A stretch of DNA of 64,000 nt from Pseudomonas sp. B6002 (GTDB lineage Bacteria; Pseudomonadota; Gammaproteobacteria; Pseudomonadales; Pseudomonadaceae): the NCBI RefSeq assembly GCF_013385985.1, contig NZ_JACAOY010000012.1:62001-126000 (forward strand), read 5' to 3'. Both the position numbers and the translations under genes were made by a program. Positions within the stretch are counted from its first letter, which is position 1. Every line of letters begins with the position of its first letter. Below are positions 62,897 to 64,000 of this stretch, piece after piece. The notes below the pieces were generated by a model. The model did not search any database. It saw nothing but the letters and a program-made list of their open reading frames with translations, and had not been told where the DNA came from.

Positions 62897-63319
62897 TTAC
62901 TCGTCAGCGTTATCGCTGTTGTCGCTGTCATCACCATCAACGCCTTCGGCGTCGGAGTGCTCAGGACGGTCGCGACGCTCACGGCGCTCACTGCGGTTTT
63001 CTTCAGCCTTGAGCATCTCGGATTGGCCGGTAACGGCTTCTTCGCGACGGATGACCAGGTTACGGATCACTGCATCGTTGTAGCGGAAGTTGTCTTCCAG
63101 CTCGGCCAGGGCCTTGCCAGTGCACTCAACGTTCAGCATCACGTAGTGAGCCTTGTGAACATTGTTGATTGCGTAGGCCAGTTGACGACGGCCCCAATCT
63201 TCCAGACGGTGGATTTTGCCGCCGTCTTCTTCGATCAGCTTGGTGTAACGCTCAACCATGCCGCCGACTTGCTCGCTTTGATCCGGGTGGACCAAAAAGA
63301 TGATTTCGTAATGACGCAT
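62897..63319 (-). CDS. rpsF: 30S ribosomal protein S6 (140 aa)
   Basis: The S6 ferredoxin-like fold opens [18 protein letters not shown] and includes [29 protein letters not shown]. The acidic tail ([20 protein letters not shown]) is long; in E. coli S6 the tail is extended by RimK with glutamates, which would fit an acidic end. First gene of the operon. In many bacteria the S6-S18 dimer represses its own mRNA leader; the leader here (about 63320-63430) contains a possible small ACCG/GCGG hairpin but I cannot assign the motif. Confidence 0.98.
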   Translation of the reverse strand: MRHYEIIFLVHPDQSEQVGGMVERYTKLIEEDGGKIHRLEDWGRRQLAYAINNVHKAHYVMLNVECTGKALAELEDNFRYNDAVIRNLVIRREEAVTGQSEMLKAEENRSERRERRDRPEHSDAEGVDGDDSDNSDNADE

Positions 63320-63438
63320 GAATGCTCCTTACGGGTTGTAGCCTGCCGCTCAAAAACGGTCAGACAAGGAGTGAATGACACTTATGGATCTTGCCGCGGG
63401 GAGGCACATAGGCGCCTGCCAGGAAGGCAAGGGGCGCA

Positions 63439-63467
63439 ATTGTAGAGAAGGGGGAGAAAGGGCGCAA
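63439..63467 (-). promoter_or_regulatory. Sigma-70 promoter of the rpsF operon
   Basis: On the minus strand TTGCGC (63462-63467) and TACAAT (63439-63444) are exactly 17 bp apart, matching TTGACA and TATAAT at 4 and 5 of 6 positions, with an AT-rich stretch upstream. It lies about 120 bp before the rpsF start. Confidence 0.65.
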
Positions 63468-63513
63468 GGTGATTGGTGATTATTTGAACAATCACCTAAA
63501 CACCAAAAACCAT

Positions 63514-63633
63514 TGCAGGAGCCGGCCTTTGTGGGAGCCGGGCTTGCCCGCGATGCAGGCACCTCGGTCTTTCAGCAATACTGAGGTGATGCTATCGCAG
63601 GCAAGCCAGCTCCCACACAAGCCGGCTTCTACA
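63514..63633. repeat. Nested REP elements (one REPIN inside halves of another type)
   Basis: The inner inverted pair (63530-63617) runs TGTGGGAGCCGGGCTTGCCCGCGAT to ATCGCAGGCAAGCCAGCTCC plus CACA. It is flanked by GCAGGAGCCGGCCT (63515-63528) and AGCCGGCTTCTACAG (63619-63633), halves of the GCCGGC-type REP. It separates rpsF and rlmB. Confidence 0.8.
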
Positions 63634-63644
63634 GGGTGAGGCAG

Positions 63645-64000
63645 TTATTTCTTCGGCTTGGCCTTGGCGCCACGCTGGCGCTGGGCTTCGAACAGGCACA
63701 CGCCGGTGGCGACCGACACGTTGAGGCTGCTGACGCTACCGGCCATCGGCAGGTGCACCAGGTAGTCACAATGCTCACGGGTCAGGCGGCGCATGCCTTT
63801 GCCTTCGGCACCCATGATCAGGATGGTTGGGCCGGTGAGGTCCTGGTCATAAATGCTGACCTCAGCCTCCCCCGCCGTGCCCACAACCCACAGGCCGCGC
63901 TGCTGGAGTTTTTCCAGGGTGCGCGCCAGGTTGGTCACGGCCACCAGCGGAATCACCTCCGCCGCGCCACAGGCCACTTTACGCACCACGGGCGTCAGCG
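63645..64000 (-). CDS. rlmB: 23S rRNA (guanosine-2251-2'-O)-methyltransferase RlmB, C-terminal part
   Basis: The gene runs in from the right edge; the last 118 codons are visible. SpoU/TrmH (SPOUT knot) motif 2 is seen as [26 protein letters not shown] and motif 3 as [19 protein letters not shown], which bind [31 protein letters not shown] is the usual preceding RlmB segment (SAGA/CGAAE). RlmB methylates G2251 in the P-loop of 23S rRNA. Position next to rpsF matches other Pseudomonas. The stop codon follows a basic tail (KAKPKK). Confidence 0.93.
   Translation of the reverse strand, partial: LTPVVRKVACGAAEVIPLVAVTNLARTLEKLQQRGLWVVGTAGEAEVSIYDQDLTGPTILIMGAEGKGMRRLTREHCDYLVHLPMAGSVSSLNVSVATGVCLFEAQRQRGAKAKPKK

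Overview
The window is chromosomal DNA of a Pseudomonas, most likely of the P. fluorescens group. The evidence is high GC content, the gene content, and gene order recalled from P. aeruginosa and P. putida (bacterioferritin, desT, ureEFG, an ABC transporter of the liv type, amaR/amaAB, pncB-nadE, azurin, ygiQ, dnaB-rplI-rpsR-rpsF-rlmB). The intergenic spaces also carry about sixteen REP/REPIN palindromes of types typical of this group. There are no tRNA or rRNA genes, CRISPR arrays, transposases or prophage genes.

Layout. 1-8.0 kb: two minus-strand genes for very large toxin-like proteins with a 'dermonecrotic toxin' N-terminal region. One runs off the window edge. The other (2313 aa) ends in leucine-rich repeats plus a NEL-type E3 ubiquitin-ligase domain with an intact CxD catalytic motif. 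8-10.5 kb: cbpA, with a good sigma-32-like promoter, divergent from a short Hsp70. 10.6-17.3 kb: housekeeping and transport genes plus two divergent regulator/target pairs (AraC/EamA and LysR/azoreductase), each with a long perfect inverted repeat between them. 17.4-22.2 kb: bacterioferritin, AsmA, an exported repeat protein, a DesT-like regulator and an NlpC/P60 hydrolase. 22.5-24.9 kb: ureE-ureF-ureG-hupE. 25-28.2 kb: AGE epimerase, CDF transporter, YdfG-like dehydrogenase.

28.2-29.0 kb is non-coding. It has five DnaA-box-like nonamers and a candidate structured minus-strand RNA with a terminator. 29.0-34.1 kb: a livK-(REPIN)-livHMGF branched-chain amino-acid importer, preceded by a run of helically phased direct repeats. 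34.5-38.5 kb: amaB-amaA with divergent amaR for pipecolate/lysine catabolism. 38.7-41.3 kb: pncB-nadE and azurin with an ANR-like box. 41.9-48.8 kb: a three-gene transglutaminase / ATP-grasp-alpha-E / transglutaminase-amidoligase cluster.

48.9-51.9 kb holds a two-gene module present twice in tandem: a 306-aa protein with a hydrophobic core, overlapped by a four-helix membrane protein. It looks like a pore-forming effector with its immunity protein and is the best candidate here for an undescribed system. 52.1-59.8 kb: ygiQ and a third giant toxin-like protein (about 1750 aa) whose 3' end overlaps dnaB antisense. 59.7-64 kb: dnaB and the rpsF-rpsR-membrane protein-rplI operon with its promoter and terminator, then the end of rlmB.

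The conserved core is therefore interrupted by accessory toxin-like genes at three places (1-8 kb, 48.9-51.9 kb, 54.5-59.8 kb). All functional calls come from reading motifs and recalling families; no database search was run.
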